A DNA stretch of 64,000 nucleotides from Pseudogemmobacter lacusdianii (GCF_030848395.1 NZ_JAVDBT010000012.1:79410-143409), one strand, 5' to 3'; counted from the stretch's first letter, positions 51,772 through 62,077 are shown. The notes: generated by a model from the sequence alone, not told the origin. Translations and numbers: made by a program.

Positions 51772-53283
51772 ATGGTCGCGCGCGCCTATACTGTGGCTTT
51801 TGAGGGCGTTGACGCGCGTCTGGTCGAAGTCCAATGCGCCATGACCCCAGGGACGCCCAGCTTTTCACTGGTCGGCCTGCCCGATAAAGCCGTCTCCGAG
51901 GCGCGCGAGCGGGTCCGCTCGGCGCTGGCCGCTTTGTCCATCGCTTTGCCGCAAAAGCGCATTACCGTGCATCTCTCGCCCGCTGATCTGCCGAAAGAGG
52001 GCTCGCATTTCGACCTGCCGATCGCCCTGGCGCTGTTGGCGGAGCTGGAGATCATCCCCCGCGATGAGCTTGAGCATCACGTTGCGCTGGGAGAGCTGTC
52101 GCTGGATGGACGGGTGATGCCGGTGCTGGGCGCTTTGCCGGCGGCGATAGCCGCGGCCGAGGGCGATCGCGCGCTATTATGCCCGCGCGCCTGTGGGGCC
52201 GAGGCGGCTTGGGTGGGGGCCACGCAGGTTCTAGGCGTCGAGAATTTGAACGCCGTGGTGCGGCACTTCACCGGCCAAGCGGCTCTGCCTGCCGCCCAAG
52301 CTGGCGCAGTGACAATGCCCCCTTCGGGGCGTGACCTGCGCGAGGTGAAGGGCCAAGAGCGCGCCAAGCGGGCGCTAGAAATCGCCGCTGCCGGGCGGCA
52401 TCATCTTTTGATGCTGGGTCCGCCCGGCTCAGGAAAATCTATGCTTGCGGCACGGTTAGCGAGCATCATGCCCCCGTTAAGCGCCAGTGAAGCGCTAGAG
52501 ACCTCAATGATCCACTCGTTGGCCGGGCTGCTGAGCGAAGGGGGGATTTCGCGCAGTCGCCCGTTCCGAGAACCGCACCACACCGCCTCAATCGCGGCAG
52601 TGGTGGGCGGCGGCAAGGGGGCCAAGCCGGGGGAGATTTCGCTGGCGCATAACGGCGTGCTCTTCTTGGATGAGTTGCCCGAATTTCCGCGTGCGGTGCT
52701 GGAAACCCTGCGCCAGCCGATGGAGACCGGCGAGGTTGTCGTCGCCCGCGCCAATGCCCATGTCCGCTATCCTTGCCGATTTTTGCTGGTCGCAGCCGCC
52801 AATCCCTGCCGCTGCGGCTATCTGACCGATCCGGCCCGCGCCTGCGGCAAGGCCCCGCTGTGCGGCGATGACTATCTTGGCCGGATCTCGGGCCCGCTGA
52901 TGGACCGGATTGATCTGCGGGTCGAGGTGCCGCCGGTCGCCTTCACCGATCTGGACCTGCCGGCCTCGGGTGAAAGCTCGACTGTGGTGGCGGCGCGGGT
53001 GGCGCAGGCCCGCGCACGACAAGACCAGCGCTTCGCGCAAAAGCCAAATCTGCGGGTCAATGCGGATATGGAGGGCGCGATTTTAGAGGAAACCGCCAGT
53101 CCTGATGCCGAGGGCAAGGCTTTGCTTTTGAAGGTGGCCGAGCGAATGGGCCTTTCGGCCCGCGCCTATCACCGGGTGTTGCGGGTCGCGCGCACCATCG
53201 CCGATCTCGACGAATCGCCGCAGGTCCGCCAGCCGCATATCGCCGAGGCGATCAGCTATCGGCTGACGGGGAAGCCGGGGTGA
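51772..53283 (+). CDS. comM: ComM/YifB-family AAA+ ATPase (Mg-chelatase-like)
   Basis: A 503-residue protein of YifB/ComM type: a Lon-like N-terminal domain (about 1-180), an AAA+ domain with Walker A GPPGSGKSM (about 220), and a C-terminal Mg-chelatase-like part. LPEFPRAVLETLRQPMETG and AANPCRCGYL are family signatures. ComM proteins are DNA helicases aiding branch migration in transformation; in other bacteria the role is less clear. The segment upstream is 260 bases with no gene seen. Confidence 0.94.
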   Translation: MVARAYTVAFEGVDARLVEVQCAMTPGTPSFSLVGLPDKAVSEARERVRSALAALSIALPQKRITVHLSPADLPKEGSHFDLPIALALLAELEIIPRDELEHHVALGELSLDGRVMPVLGALPAAIAAAEGDRALLCPRACGAEAAWVGATQVLGVENLNAVVRHFTGQAALPAAQAGAVTMPPSGRDLREVKGQERAKRALEIAAAGRHHLLMLGPPGSGKSMLAARLASIMPPLSASEALETSMIHSLAGLLSEGGISRSRPFREPHHTASIAAVVGGGKGAKPGEISLAHNGVLFLDELPEFPRAVLETLRQPMETGEVVVARANAHVRYPCRFLLVAAANPCRCGYLTDPARACGKAPLCGDDYLGRISGPLMDRIDLRVEVPPVAFTDLDLPASGESSTVVAARVAQARARQDQRFAQKPNLRVNADMEGAILEETASPDAEGKALLLKVAERMGLSARAYHRVLRVARTIADLDESPQVRQPHIAEAISYRLTGKPG

Positions 53284-53294
53284 AGGCCAGCGCG

Positions 53295-54239
53295 TCACCC
53301 CCCGCGCTTGGCTTCGATCACTTCCCAGATTTTGGCGGCGGTATTGATCCCGTCAAACCGCTCCAGCTCTTGAATGCCGGTGGGCGAGGTCACGTTGATC
53401 TCGGTCAGCCAATCGCCAATCACATCGATGCCCACAAAGATCTGCCCCTTTTCGCGCAAAGTCGGGCCGATGACGCGGCAAATTTCAAGATCGCGCTCGG
53501 TCAGACCGACCTTCTCAGGCCGCCCCCCCACATGCATGTTTGAACGCGTTTCCCCAGCTTGCGGGACCCGGTTGATCGCCCCCACCGGCTCACCATTCAC
53601 CAAGATCACCCGCTTGTCGCCCTTGGCGACGGCGGGCAGGAACTTTTGCACGATCAAAGGCTCGCGGTTGATGCCGGTGAAGAGTTCATGCAGCGAGGAC
53701 AGGTTGCGGTCATTGGCATCGAGCCGGAAGACGCCCGCACCACCGTTGCCATACAAAGGCTTCAGAATGATGTCGCCATGCTTGGCTTTAAAGGCGCGAA
53801 TCGTGGTCAGATCGCGGGCGATGGCGGTGGGCGGGGTCAGCTCGGGGAAGTTCAGCACCAAGAGCTTTTCGGGATAATTGCGCACCCAGAACGGATCATT
53901 CACCACCAAGGTCTTGGGATGAACCATGTCTAGCAAATGCGTATTGGTGATGTAGCCCATGTCAAAGGGCGGATCTTGCCGCAGCCAAACCACGTCAAGA
54001 TCGGCCAAATCGAGCTCAACCTCGGGGCCGTAGGAGACGTGATTGCCCAATTCATTGCGCAATTCGATCCAGTGACCGCGGGCGATCACCCGACCTTCGA
54101 TGAAGGCAAGCTTGTCTGGCATGTAGAAAAACAGCGCATGCCCCCGCGCCTGAGCTTCGAGCCCGATGCGGAAGGTGGAATCGGCGTGAATATTGACCGA
54201 CCCAATCGGGTCCATCTGCAAGGCGACCTTCAGGGCCAT
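53295..54239 (-). CDS. gshB: Glutathione synthetase
   Basis: A 314-residue ATP-grasp enzyme. [20 protein letters not shown] is the usual start; [14 protein letters not shown] is the ATP-grasp glycine loop; [15 protein letters not shown] is the C-terminal signature. It joins glycine to gamma-glutamylcysteine. ATG 54239 lies six bases after GGAG, so the three other in-frame starts just upstream are rejected. It lies downstream of rsmI and yraN on the same strand. Confidence 0.96.
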   Translation of the reverse strand: MALKVALQMDPIGSVNIHADSTFRIGLEAQARGHALFFYMPDKLAFIEGRVIARGHWIELRNELGNHVSYGPEVELDLADLDVVWLRQDPPFDMGYITNTHLLDMVHPKTLVVNDPFWVRNYPEKLLVLNFPELTPPTAIARDLTTIRAFKAKHGDIILKPLYGNGGAGVFRLDANDRNLSSLHELFTGINREPLIVQKFLPAVAKGDKRVILVNGEPVGAINRVPQAGETRSNMHVGGRPEKVGLTERDLEICRVIGPTLREKGQIFVGIDVIGDWLTEINVTSPTGIQELERFDGINTAAKIWEVIEAKRGG

Positions 54240-54323
54240 CGACATCTCCATCACAAGATGCCCTTTGATGACCTATGGCAGCGGGGGATGCAAACCCCCT
54301 GCGCGTGAAACCGAGGCAGAGCC

Positions 54324-54725
54324 TTAGTAGTAAAGCACGGATTGCATCACTTCGACCCGGCCCTGCCCATCAACAAGCGCCAGATCAAGTCGCATGTCGG
54401 AAATCCCATCTGCGGCCATGTCATACATGCAGCCCTCGCACGCCATTGCCACGCGGTGCAATTGGCCCGGACGGGCCAGTGCCATTGCGGCATCATGGGT
54501 GCGGCTGGATTTAACCTCAACCGCGATAAGCTGCGCGCCTTGACGCAAGAGAAGATCGATTTCGGCCACAGGGCCACGCTTGCGGCGCGCGACCAAGTGA
54601 TACCCTTGGGCTTCGTAACTGCGCAAAACGACATCTTCAGCCGCGAGGCCAGACAGTTGAGCCATTCGCCCACGGTGCTGGCGCGGCGTTACACTGTCGA
54701 GACCAAAACCAAAGTCAAAGGGCAT
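54324..54725 (-). CDS. YraN family (UPF0102) nuclease-fold protein
   Basis: A 133-residue protein of the YraN family. The restriction-nuclease-like core is visible as RGPVAEIDLLLRQG and LIAVEVKSSR (E...E-x-K). It sits 38 bases before rsmI's stop in the same transcript. The link of rsmI, yraN and an LpoA-type gene is conserved across proteobacteria. GAGG lies six bases before the ATG. The exact role is not known. Confidence 0.88.
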   Translation of the reverse strand: MPFDFGFGLDSVTPRQHRGRMAQLSGLAAEDVVLRSYEAQGYHLVARRKRGPVAEIDLLLRQGAQLIAVEVKSSRTHDAAMALARPGQLHRVAMACEGCMYDMAADGISDMRLDLALVDGQGRVEVMQSVLYY

Positions 54726-54762
54726 CTGTCACCTCATTTGACGCAAAGGTAGCACGGGGCTT

Positions 54763-55635
54763 TCAACTCTTGGTCAGGTTTAGCGCCATTTGGTAAAGGC
54801 TTCGTTTACTGCTGCCGGTTTTTGCCGCGACCTCTGCGGCGGCATCCTTCACGCTAAGCGTTGTCATCGCGGCACGCAGCATATCTTCCAAGGTCGCCTC
54901 ATCGGCCTGAATCTCTGCGCCACGATCGATAACCAGGACGATTTCGCCTTTGGGATCAGCTGCAGCATAAATCTCGGCCAGTTCCGACAGACTGCCGCGG
55001 GTCACTTCTTCGAAGCGTTTGGTCAGTTCGCGGCAGACGGCGGCTTGGCGCTCGGGGCCAAGACCGGCGGCGAGTTCCACCAGCAAGCGCCCCAGTCGGC
55101 GGGGCGATTCGTAAAGGATCAAAGTGGCCCGCAAGGGCGCCAGCTCCGCGATAAACCGGGTACGATCGCCGGCGCCCGAGGGTGGAAAGCCTGCAAAGAG
55201 GAACCGGTCCGAAGGCAGGCCTGAGACCGCCAGCGCCGTCAGCACCGCCGAGGCGCCGGGTGCAGCCACAACGGGCAGGCCTTCGGCCGCAGCCGCCCGC
55301 GCCAGACCATAGCCCGGATCCGAGACCAAGGGCGTGCCCGCCTCGGGCGCATAGGCCACCGACTTTCCGGCGCGCAAAAAGCCCATCAGACGCGGCAAAG
55401 CCTCGGCCTCATTATGGTCGTGATAGGCCACCAGCGGGCGACCGTTCAGCGCCACGCCGTGGATTTCCATCAGATGGCGCAGGGTGCGGGTGTCTTCGGC
55501 GGCCAGCACATCGGCCCCGGCCAGAAGGTCCAGCGCCCGCAAAGTGATGTCGCGCGCCGCGCCAATCGGCACGGCAACCAGATGCAGGCCCGGCGGAATA
55601 CCGCCTGCGCCGCCACCCATGGGGGCGCGGCTCAT
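54763..55635 (-). CDS. rsmI: 16S rRNA (cytidine-1402-2'-O)-methyltransferase
   Basis: A 290-residue tetrapyrrole-methylase-fold protein. LHLVAVPIGAARDITLRALDLL and AAEDTRTLRHLM at the N-terminus, and PEAGTPLVSDPG, are RsmI signatures. It methylates C1402 of 16S rRNA using SAM. ATG 55635 follows GGAGG at five bases. It is divergent from the LpoA-like gene and followed by yraN and gshB. Confidence 0.95.
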   Translation of the reverse strand: MSRAPMGGGAGGIPPGLHLVAVPIGAARDITLRALDLLAGADVLAAEDTRTLRHLMEIHGVALNGRPLVAYHDHNEAEALPRLMGFLRAGKSVAYAPEAGTPLVSDPGYGLARAAAAEGLPVVAAPGASAVLTALAVSGLPSDRFLFAGFPPSGAGDRTRFIAELAPLRATLILYESPRRLGRLLVELAAGLGPERQAAVCRELTKRFEEVTRGSLSELAEIYAAADPKGEIVLVIDRGAEIQADEATLEDMLRAAMTTLSVKDAAAEVAAKTGSSKRSLYQMALNLTKS

Positions 55636-55734
55636 GCCATCCTCCGGCAAAGCGCGCGGGCCGCGTTTACACGGGAGGTGGAACCCTCTAACCTGCCAAT
55701 CGTCACTGAGCCTCTCCAGATACAAGGTAATTTC

Positions 55735-56928
55735 ATGTTGTCCGCATTCCGCAAGGGCTGCAAGTCCTTGATCCAGCTTGTTCTCACCCGCCGACTGGCG
55801 CCGGCTGCACTTACTCTTTCCGCCCTCGCGCTCTCGGCTTGCGTCTCTGCAGGCCCATCGGGTGGCCCCAATCCCGGCCGAGGTGAGCCGGTTCAGGTGG
55901 CCCTGCTGGTTCCAGGCGGTTCAGGCCAAGCCACCGATCTTGCAATGGCTCGCCAGTTGGAGAATGCAGCGCGTTTGGCGATGGCGGACCTTTCCGGCGT
56001 CACCATTGATTTGCGCGTCTATCAGACCGGCGGCACGCCCGATAGTGCCCGCGCGATGGCCACCAAAGCGATGGATGAGGGCGCGATGGTGATCCTTGGC
56101 CCGGTCTTTGCGCAAGAGGCCAATGCGGTCGGCGTCGCTGCCGCACCGCGTGGGATTTCGGTCCTCGCCTTCTCGAACAACACCGATATCGCGGGCGGCA
56201 ATGTCTATGTTCTGGGGCCGACCTTCCAAAACACCGCCTCGCGGCTGGCGAGTTTCGCCGTGCGCAGTGGCAAAAATCGCGTGATGATCGTGCATGATCA
56301 AAACACCGCCGGTGAGGTTGGCAAAGCCGCCATCCAGCGCGGCGTTGCAGCGGCGGGTGGCACGGTTGTGGCGGTGCAGGGCTATGAATTCTCGCAAAGC
56401 GGGGTCGCAGCGGCCGCGCCGACGATCGTGTCGACCGCGAAATCTGCAGGTGCCTCGGCACTTTTCATGACCGCCGACACGGCAGGCGCTTTGCCGCTTT
56501 TGACGCAATCCTTGGTCAACAGTGGGCTTGACCGTTCCACCACCAAATTCTTGGGCCTGACGCGTTGGGATATTCCCCATGCCACGCTGTCTTTGCCCGG
56601 CGTGCAGGGGGGCTGGTTCGCTTTGCCCGATCCCAATCTGCAAGCACAGTTCCAAAACCGCTACACCGCCGCTTATGGCGAGCAGCCTTTGCCGGTCGCG
56701 GGCCTTGCCTATGACGGCATCGCCGCCATTGGCGCTTTGGCGAAATCTGGCAAGGGGCTTGGCGCCTCGGGCCTGACGCAAGGCGCGGGCTTCGTCGGCG
56801 TCACCGGCATCTTCCGCTTCCGCGGGGATGGCAGCAATGAGCGCGGCCTGGCGGTCGCTGAAATCCGCAACAACCAGGTCTTTGTGATTGACCCCGCACC
56901 GCGTAGCTTCTCCGGCGCCGGCCTCTGA
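55735..56928 (+). CDS. Penicillin-binding protein activator (LpoA-like lipoprotein)
   Basis: A 397-residue lipoprotein. The N-terminal signal ends in the lipobox LSAC (LSALALSACVSAG). The rest is a periplasmic-binding-protein-like fold of the LppC/LpoA C-terminal type (VALLVPGGSGQATDLAMA start). The N-terminal TPR domain of enterobacterial LpoA is absent. LpoA activates PBP1A from the outer membrane; whether this shorter form does is unknown. ATG 55735 is in a TTTC context with AAGG upstream. Confidence 0.85.
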   Translation: MLSAFRKGCKSLIQLVLTRRLAPAALTLSALALSACVSAGPSGGPNPGRGEPVQVALLVPGGSGQATDLAMARQLENAARLAMADLSGVTIDLRVYQTGGTPDSARAMATKAMDEGAMVILGPVFAQEANAVGVAAAPRGISVLAFSNNTDIAGGNVYVLGPTFQNTASRLASFAVRSGKNRVMIVHDQNTAGEVGKAAIQRGVAAAGGTVVAVQGYEFSQSGVAAAAPTIVSTAKSAGASALFMTADTAGALPLLTQSLVNSGLDRSTTKFLGLTRWDIPHATLSLPGVQGGWFALPDPNLQAQFQNRYTAAYGEQPLPVAGLAYDGIAAIGALAKSGKGLGASGLTQGAGFVGVTGIFRFRGDGSNERGLAVAEIRNNQVFVIDPAPRSFSGAGL

Positions 56929-59701
56929 TCGGCCCGCCCTTCCTGCAGGTCCATTGTCCGGGGGGCCGCTTTTGCTGCCCCCCGCTGACATTATCGACCC
57001 GCTTTCGCTGAGCTCGTCGATCTTGGCCGAGCGGCCTGCGGGCAGTGACGCTTTGACGGCCCGCGCTTTGGCAACAAAGCATCTCAGCGCCGCCAAAGCC
57101 CAAGGCAATGCGGTGCTGGAAGCCGCTTTTGCCAATGACCCACGCCATGCGCGGCATTTCGTGCTGTCGCAGGCGCATCTGACCGATGGTCTGGTGATGG
57201 CGGCCTTTGCCGTGGCGCAGAGCTTGCACCCCCTGCCCAACCCGACCGAGGCTGAGCGCATCGCCGTTCTCGCGGTCGGCGGCTATGGTCGGGCCGAAAT
57301 GGCGCCGCATTCCGATGTGGATCTCCTCTTCGTCACGCCTTGGAAGATCACGCCTTGGGCGGAATCTCTGATCGAGACGATGCTTTATCTTCTGTGGGAT
57401 CTGAAGCTGAAGGTCGGGCATTCGTCGCGCACCATTGCCGATTGCATCCGGCTTGGGCGCGACGACATCACCATCCGCACCGCGCTTTTGGAGCATCGCT
57501 ATGTGGCGGGCGACAAGCCCTTGGCCAATGAACTGGCCGAGCGGCTTTGGACCGAGCTGTTCAGCAAAACCGGGCCGGAGTTCATTGAGGCCAAACTCGC
57601 GGAACGTGCCGCGCGCCACAAGCGCCAGGGCGGGCAGCGTTACCTGCTTGAGCCGAATATCAAGGAAGGCAAAGGCGGTTTGCGCGACCTGCAAACGCTA
57701 TACTGGATTGGCAAATACCTGCACCGGGTGCCGCGTGCGGCGGGGCTGGTCGATGCCGGGCTGTTCACCCGCGATGAATATGAGGCCTTCCACCGCGCCG
57801 AGGATTTCCTCTGGGCCGCGCGCTGCCATATGCATCACATCACCAAACGTGCCACCGACCAGCTGACCTTCGATCTGCAAGTCGAGGTGGCGGCGCGCAT
57901 GGGTTATAAGGACCAAGGCGGCCGCCGCGCGGTTGAGGTCTTCATGCAAGACTACTTCCGCCACGCCACCCGCGTGGGCGAGCTGACTCGCGTCTTCCTC
58001 ACCGAGTTGGAAGCCCGCCACGCCAAGCGTGAGGCCAGCCTCTTTGGTATCTTCAAGCGCAGCAAAAGGGTGAAGCCGGGCTATAAGCTGGTGCAGGGCC
58101 GCTTGGATGTGAAAGACCCGCAAGCCTTCCTTTCCGACAAATTGAACCTGTTGCGGCTTTTCGAGGAAGGCCTGCGCACCGGCTATCTGATCCACCCCAA
58201 TGTGATGCGGATCGTGGCCGCGAACCTGCATCTTATTGACGATGGCATGCGCGAAGACCCGGAAGCAGCGCGGATCTTCCTGGATATGCTTTTAAAGCAT
58301 GGCAACCCCGAACGCCCCCTGCGGCGGATGAACGAACTGGGCGTGCTCTCGGCCTTCATCCCCGAGTTTGAGCCGATCGTGGCGATGATGCAGTTCAACG
58401 TCTACCACCACTATACGGTGGACGAGCACACCATCCAGACCATCAGCATTCTGGCCCAGATCGAGCGCGGCGAGCTGGTCGAGGACCTGCCGCTCTCCTC
58501 CTCGATCTTGAAAGAGGGGATCAGCCGGAAGGTCCTTTATGTCGCCCTTCTTCTGCATGACATTGGCAAGGGTCGGCCCGAAGATCACTCGATCCTTGGC
58601 GCGCTGATCGCGCGGCGGATCTGCCCGCGGCTGGGGCTGAATGAAGAGGAATGCGAGACGGTCGAATGGCTGGTGCGCTATCACCTGCTGATGTCCGACA
58701 CCGCGCAAAAGCGCGACATCGGCGATCCGCGCACGGTGCGCGACTTTGCCAAAGCGGTAAAAACTCGCAAAAGGCTGGACCTTTTGACCGTGCTGACGGT
58801 CTGCGACATTCGCGGCGTCGGGCCGGGCACTTGGAACAACTGGAAGGCGATGCTCTTGCGCCAGTTGCACAAGGAAACCGCGACAGCGCTTGAGGGCGGG
58901 CTTGAGCGCGTCAACCGCGCCAACCGCGAGGATGAGGCCAAGCGCGCCTTGCGTGAGGCTTTGACCGGCTGGGAGGCCAAGGACATCCGGGCAGAGCTTG
59001 GCCGCCATTATGCGCCCTATTGGCAAGGCTTGATGACCGAGACGCAGGCGGTCTTTGCAACCCTTCTGCGCGATCTGTCCGATGGTGAGATCCGCATCGA
59101 TCTGCACCCCGATCCTGACCGCGACGCCACCCGCGCTTGCTTTGCCTTGGTCGATCATCCGGGGATCTTCAGCCGCTTGGCCGGGGCCTTGGCTTTGGTT
59201 GGCGCCAACGTGGTCGATGCCCGCACCTATACGTCGAAAGACGGCTATGCGACGCCGGTTTTCTGGGTGCAGGATGCCGAGGGCAAACCCTATGAGGTCT
59301 CGCGCCTGCCGCGCTTGCGGCAGATGATTGACCGCACGCTAAAGGGCGAAGTCGTCCCGCGTGAGGCTTTGAAGGACCGCGATAAGGTGAAAAAGCGCGA
59401 GCGTGAGTTCCGCTTCCCGACCCATATCACCTTCGACAATGAAGGCTCGGAGATCTACACGATCATCGAGGTCGACACCCGCGACCGGCCGGGGCTGCTT
59501 TATGACCTGACCCGGACTTTTGCGAACAACCATATCTCGATCGTCTCGGCGGTGATCGCGACCTATGGCGCGCAGGTGGTGGACACGTTCTATGTCAAAG
59601 ACATGTTCGGACTGAAGCTGCACCAAAAGTCCAAGCAAGAGGCTTTGGAGAAAAAGCTGCGCGCTGCCATTGCCGAAGGTGCCGAGCGGGCGCAGGGCTA
59701 G
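56888..59701 (+). CDS. glnD: Bifunctional uridylyltransferase/uridylyl-removing enzyme GlnD
   Basis: Up to 937 residues: nucleotidyltransferase domain (GGYGRAEMAPHSDVDLLF), HD uridylyl-removing domain (LLLHDIGKGRPEDHS), and two C-terminal ACT domains (LVDHPGIFSRLAGALALVG and VDTRDRPGLLYDLTRTF). GlnD modifies the PII protein in response to glutamine. The start is uncertain. A TTG at 56888 lies within the end of the upstream gene, and another TTG at about 56954 would shorten it by 22 residues. It overlaps or closely follows the LpoA-like gene. Confidence 0.93.
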   Translation: MTPHRVASPAPASDRPALPAGPLSGGPLLLPPADIIDPLSLSSSILAERPAGSDALTARALATKHLSAAKAQGNAVLEAAFANDPRHARHFVLSQAHLTDGLVMAAFAVAQSLHPLPNPTEAERIAVLAVGGYGRAEMAPHSDVDLLFVTPWKITPWAESLIETMLYLLWDLKLKVGHSSRTIADCIRLGRDDITIRTALLEHRYVAGDKPLANELAERLWTELFSKTGPEFIEAKLAERAARHKRQGGQRYLLEPNIKEGKGGLRDLQTLYWIGKYLHRVPRAAGLVDAGLFTRDEYEAFHRAEDFLWAARCHMHHITKRATDQLTFDLQVEVAARMGYKDQGGRRAVEVFMQDYFRHATRVGELTRVFLTELEARHAKREASLFGIFKRSKRVKPGYKLVQGRLDVKDPQAFLSDKLNLLRLFEEGLRTGYLIHPNVMRIVAANLHLIDDGMREDPEAARIFLDMLLKHGNPERPLRRMNELGVLSAFIPEFEPIVAMMQFNVYHHYTVDEHTIQTISILAQIERGELVEDLPLSSSILKEGISRKVLYVALLLHDIGKGRPEDHSILGALIARRICPRLGLNEEECETVEWLVRYHLLMSDTAQKRDIGDPRTVRDFAKAVKTRKRLDLLTVLTVCDIRGVGPGTWNNWKAMLLRQLHKETATALEGGLERVNRANREDEAKRALREALTGWEAKDIRAELGRHYAPYWQGLMTETQAVFATLLRDLSDGEIRIDLHPDPDRDATRACFALVDHPGIFSRLAGALALVGANVVDARTYTSKDGYATPVFWVQDAEGKPYEVSRLPRLRQMIDRTLKGEVVPREALKDRDKVKKREREFRFPTHITFDNEGSEIYTIIEVDTRDRPGLLYDLTRTFANNHISIVSAVIATYGAQVVDTFYVKDMFGLKLHQKSKQEALEKKLRAAIAEGAERAQG

Positions 59702-59824
59702 CCCCCTCCCCGCGCTGAGGCAGGCTCTGGGACTTGCTCTTGGCGCGGGAAAATGTGCTATCGCTGCCAAGACGCTTCCCCTGTTGCGATTTTCGAATGC
59801 GCGCGCCGCGAAAGGCCTTTGACG

Positions 59825-61372
59825 ATGAAACCCATGCGCTTGATCTCGGGCTTCCTGACGGTGGGCTTTTGGACCCTGATCAGCCGCATTGCCGGGCTGG
59901 TGCGCGACATTCTGATGGCGCGTTTCCTTGGCGATGGCCCGGTGGCCGAGGCCTTTATCGTCGCGCAATCGCTGCCCAATATGTTCCGCCGCTTCTTTGC
60001 CGAGGGCGCTTTCAACTTCGCCTTCGTGCCGATGTTTGCCAAGAAATCCGAGGCGAAAGAGGATGCCGAGGGCTTTGCCCGCGATGCCTATTGGGGGATG
60101 GCGGCGCTGCTGACGGTGTTCTCGCTGCTGGCCATCATCGCCATGCCGGTGCTGGTCTTGGCGATGGCCTCGGGCTTTGTCGGAGATGAGCGGTTTGATC
60201 TGGCCGTGACCATGGGGCGGATCGCCTTTCCCTATATCCTCTTCATCTCGCTGACCGCGCTTTTGTCGGGGATGCTCAATGCGATGGGGCGGTTTGTGGT
60301 GACCTCGGCTGTGACGGTGCTTTTGTCGCTGTCGCTGATTGCGGGGATGCTGCTGGCGGATCGCTTTGGCTGGGATATGGCCTATACCCAAGCTTGGGCG
60401 GTCTCGATCTCGGGCGTGTTGCAGCTTTTGGTGACGTGGATCGCGGTGCGCCGTTTGGGCTTCCGGCTCCCCTTCCGCATGCCGCGCCTGACGCCCGAGT
60501 TGCGGCGTCTGGCGGTGATTGCGGCCCCGGCGGTGCTGGCGGGCGGCGTGGTGCAGATCAACTTGATCGTCGGGCGGCAGGTTGCCTCGGCCACCGATGG
60601 GGCTATGGCTTGGCTCTATAATGCCGACCGGCTTTACCAACTGCCCTTGGGCGTGGTGGGCATCGCCATCGGCATCGTGCTTCTGCCCGAGCTGTCGCGG
60701 CGTCTGCGCGCCGCCGATGACCAAGGCTCGCGCGATGCTTACAACCGGGGCACCGAATTTGCGCTGCTTTTGACCCTGCCCGCCGCCGTGGCGCTGGTGG
60801 TGATCGCTTGGCCGATCATCACGGTGGTCTATGAGAGGGGCGCTTTCGGCCCGCAAGCCGCGATCTATACCGCGCAGGCTTTGGCGGTGTACGGCATCGG
60901 CCTGCCCGCCTTCGTGCTGCAAAAGGTGCTGCAACCGCTGTATTATGCGCGCGAAGACACCCGCAGCCCGTTCCGTTTTGCGGTCTGGTCGATGGTGGTG
61001 AACCTTGTCATCGCGCTCGCGCTGATGCCATTTGTCGGCTTCTTGGCGGCGGCCATCGCCACCACGGCCTCGGCTTGGGTGATGGTCTGGCAGCTGTGGC
61101 GCGGCACCCGCGCTATGGGCGCCGCGGCCCGGTTTGATGCGCGTTTTGTGCAGCGCGTGCCGCGGATCGTGGTCGCATCGGCTTTGATGGGCGTGGTGCT
61201 TTGGGGGCTTTCCACTTGGCTCGCCCCCCAGCTGGCGACGCCCGGCCCGCGCACGGCGGCACTCGGGGTCATCGTGCTGGCCGGGATCGTGACCTATTTC
61301 GGCAGTGCCGCCGCGATTGGCGCGATGAGCATGGCAGAGCTGAAAGCCTCGCTTCGCCGGGGCAGAAAATAG
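59825..61372 (+). CDS. murJ: Lipid II flippase MurJ
   Basis: A 515-residue MATE-type polytopic protein with about 14 membrane spans. GFLTVGFWTLISRIAGLVRD is the typical start; the conserved Arg residues in the early helices fit MurJ. It moves lipid II across the cytoplasmic membrane for peptidoglycan synthesis. ATG 59825 gives the family length, and AAAGG lies about nine bases upstream. It follows glnD by 123 bases. Confidence 0.95.
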   Translation: MKPMRLISGFLTVGFWTLISRIAGLVRDILMARFLGDGPVAEAFIVAQSLPNMFRRFFAEGAFNFAFVPMFAKKSEAKEDAEGFARDAYWGMAALLTVFSLLAIIAMPVLVLAMASGFVGDERFDLAVTMGRIAFPYILFISLTALLSGMLNAMGRFVVTSAVTVLLSLSLIAGMLLADRFGWDMAYTQAWAVSISGVLQLLVTWIAVRRLGFRLPFRMPRLTPELRRLAVIAAPAVLAGGVVQINLIVGRQVASATDGAMAWLYNADRLYQLPLGVVGIAIGIVLLPELSRRLRAADDQGSRDAYNRGTEFALLLTLPAAVALVVIAWPIITVVYERGAFGPQAAIYTAQALAVYGIGLPAFVLQKVLQPLYYAREDTRSPFRFAVWSMVVNLVIALALMPFVGFLAAAIATTASAWVMVWQLWRGTRAMGAAARFDARFVQRVPRIVVASALMGVVLWGLSTWLAPQLATPGPRTAALGVIVLAGIVTYFGSAAAIGAMSMAELKASLRRGRK

Positions 61373-61390
61373 GGCGGGGCGCTAAGGGAT

Positions 61391-62077
61391 TTAGCGGCGG
61401 CGCAGATGCTGCATCAGCTGGCGCGGCCCGCCGGGCGCAACAAGGAAGGACAGCGCAAAGCCGGTGACAAAACCGCCCAACTCGGCCACCCAAGTCACCC
61501 CGCCATAGATTGCGCCGAAGAAGATCTGCACCCCCATCAGCACGCCGATCATACTAAAGGCGCGCCATTGGTTGCTGCCCGAGGCGCTGTGGCGCACCCA
61601 CATGATGAAGGTGAACGCCCCGATCAAACCATAGGCCGCTGGGAAACCTCCGATCAGGGGGATCTGATTGGTGGGCATCACCAAAGTGTAGATTAAGGCC
61701 CCCATTGCCGCCGAGGCAAGGAAGATCAGCGCCACCGCCCACCAGCGGAAGATCTCACCCACCATCTTGCCCAAAGCCAGAAGGAAGACGACGACGAAGA
61801 GCGTCGAGGTGATGTCCCGTTGCACCAGAATATAAGACACCTGCCGCCAGATCACTTGCAGCGGCCAGTCACCGGTCATCAGCGAGCGGCGCAGGAAATC
61901 GGGTGCGAAGGCGAAATATTCCATCGCCCGCAGCCGCCAGCCAATGGCATCCGGGCCACCGGCAAAGCCCATCGCGCCCAGTTGCACCACCACTTCGACC
62001 GCAATGATCGGCAAGGCCAGCGCCCAGACGATCCAAGGCAAAGGGTTCAGCGGCGGGGCGTTCAAGTCGCGGTCCAT
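61391..62077 (-). CDS. Rhomboid-fold membrane protein lacking the catalytic residues
   Basis: A 228-residue protein with six predicted spans and the overall rhomboid layout. The GxSG active-site motif is replaced by IGGFPAAYGLIG: the catalytic Ser position is Phe. The usual HxxxHxxxN helix is also gone (VQRDITSTLFVVVF), and the C-terminal AHxxG motif is AELGG. All three catalytic markers are thus absent, so a pseudoprotease is the best reading. The start at 62077 (MDRDLNAPP) gives the family size. It converges with murJ. Confidence 0.82.
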   Translation of the reverse strand: MDRDLNAPPLNPLPWIVWALALPIIAVEVVVQLGAMGFAGGPDAIGWRLRAMEYFAFAPDFLRRSLMTGDWPLQVIWRQVSYILVQRDITSTLFVVVFLLALGKMVGEIFRWWAVALIFLASAAMGALIYTLVMPTNQIPLIGGFPAAYGLIGAFTFIMWVRHSASGSNQWRAFSMIGVLMGVQIFFGAIYGGVTWVAELGGFVTGFALSFLVAPGGPRQLMQHLRRR

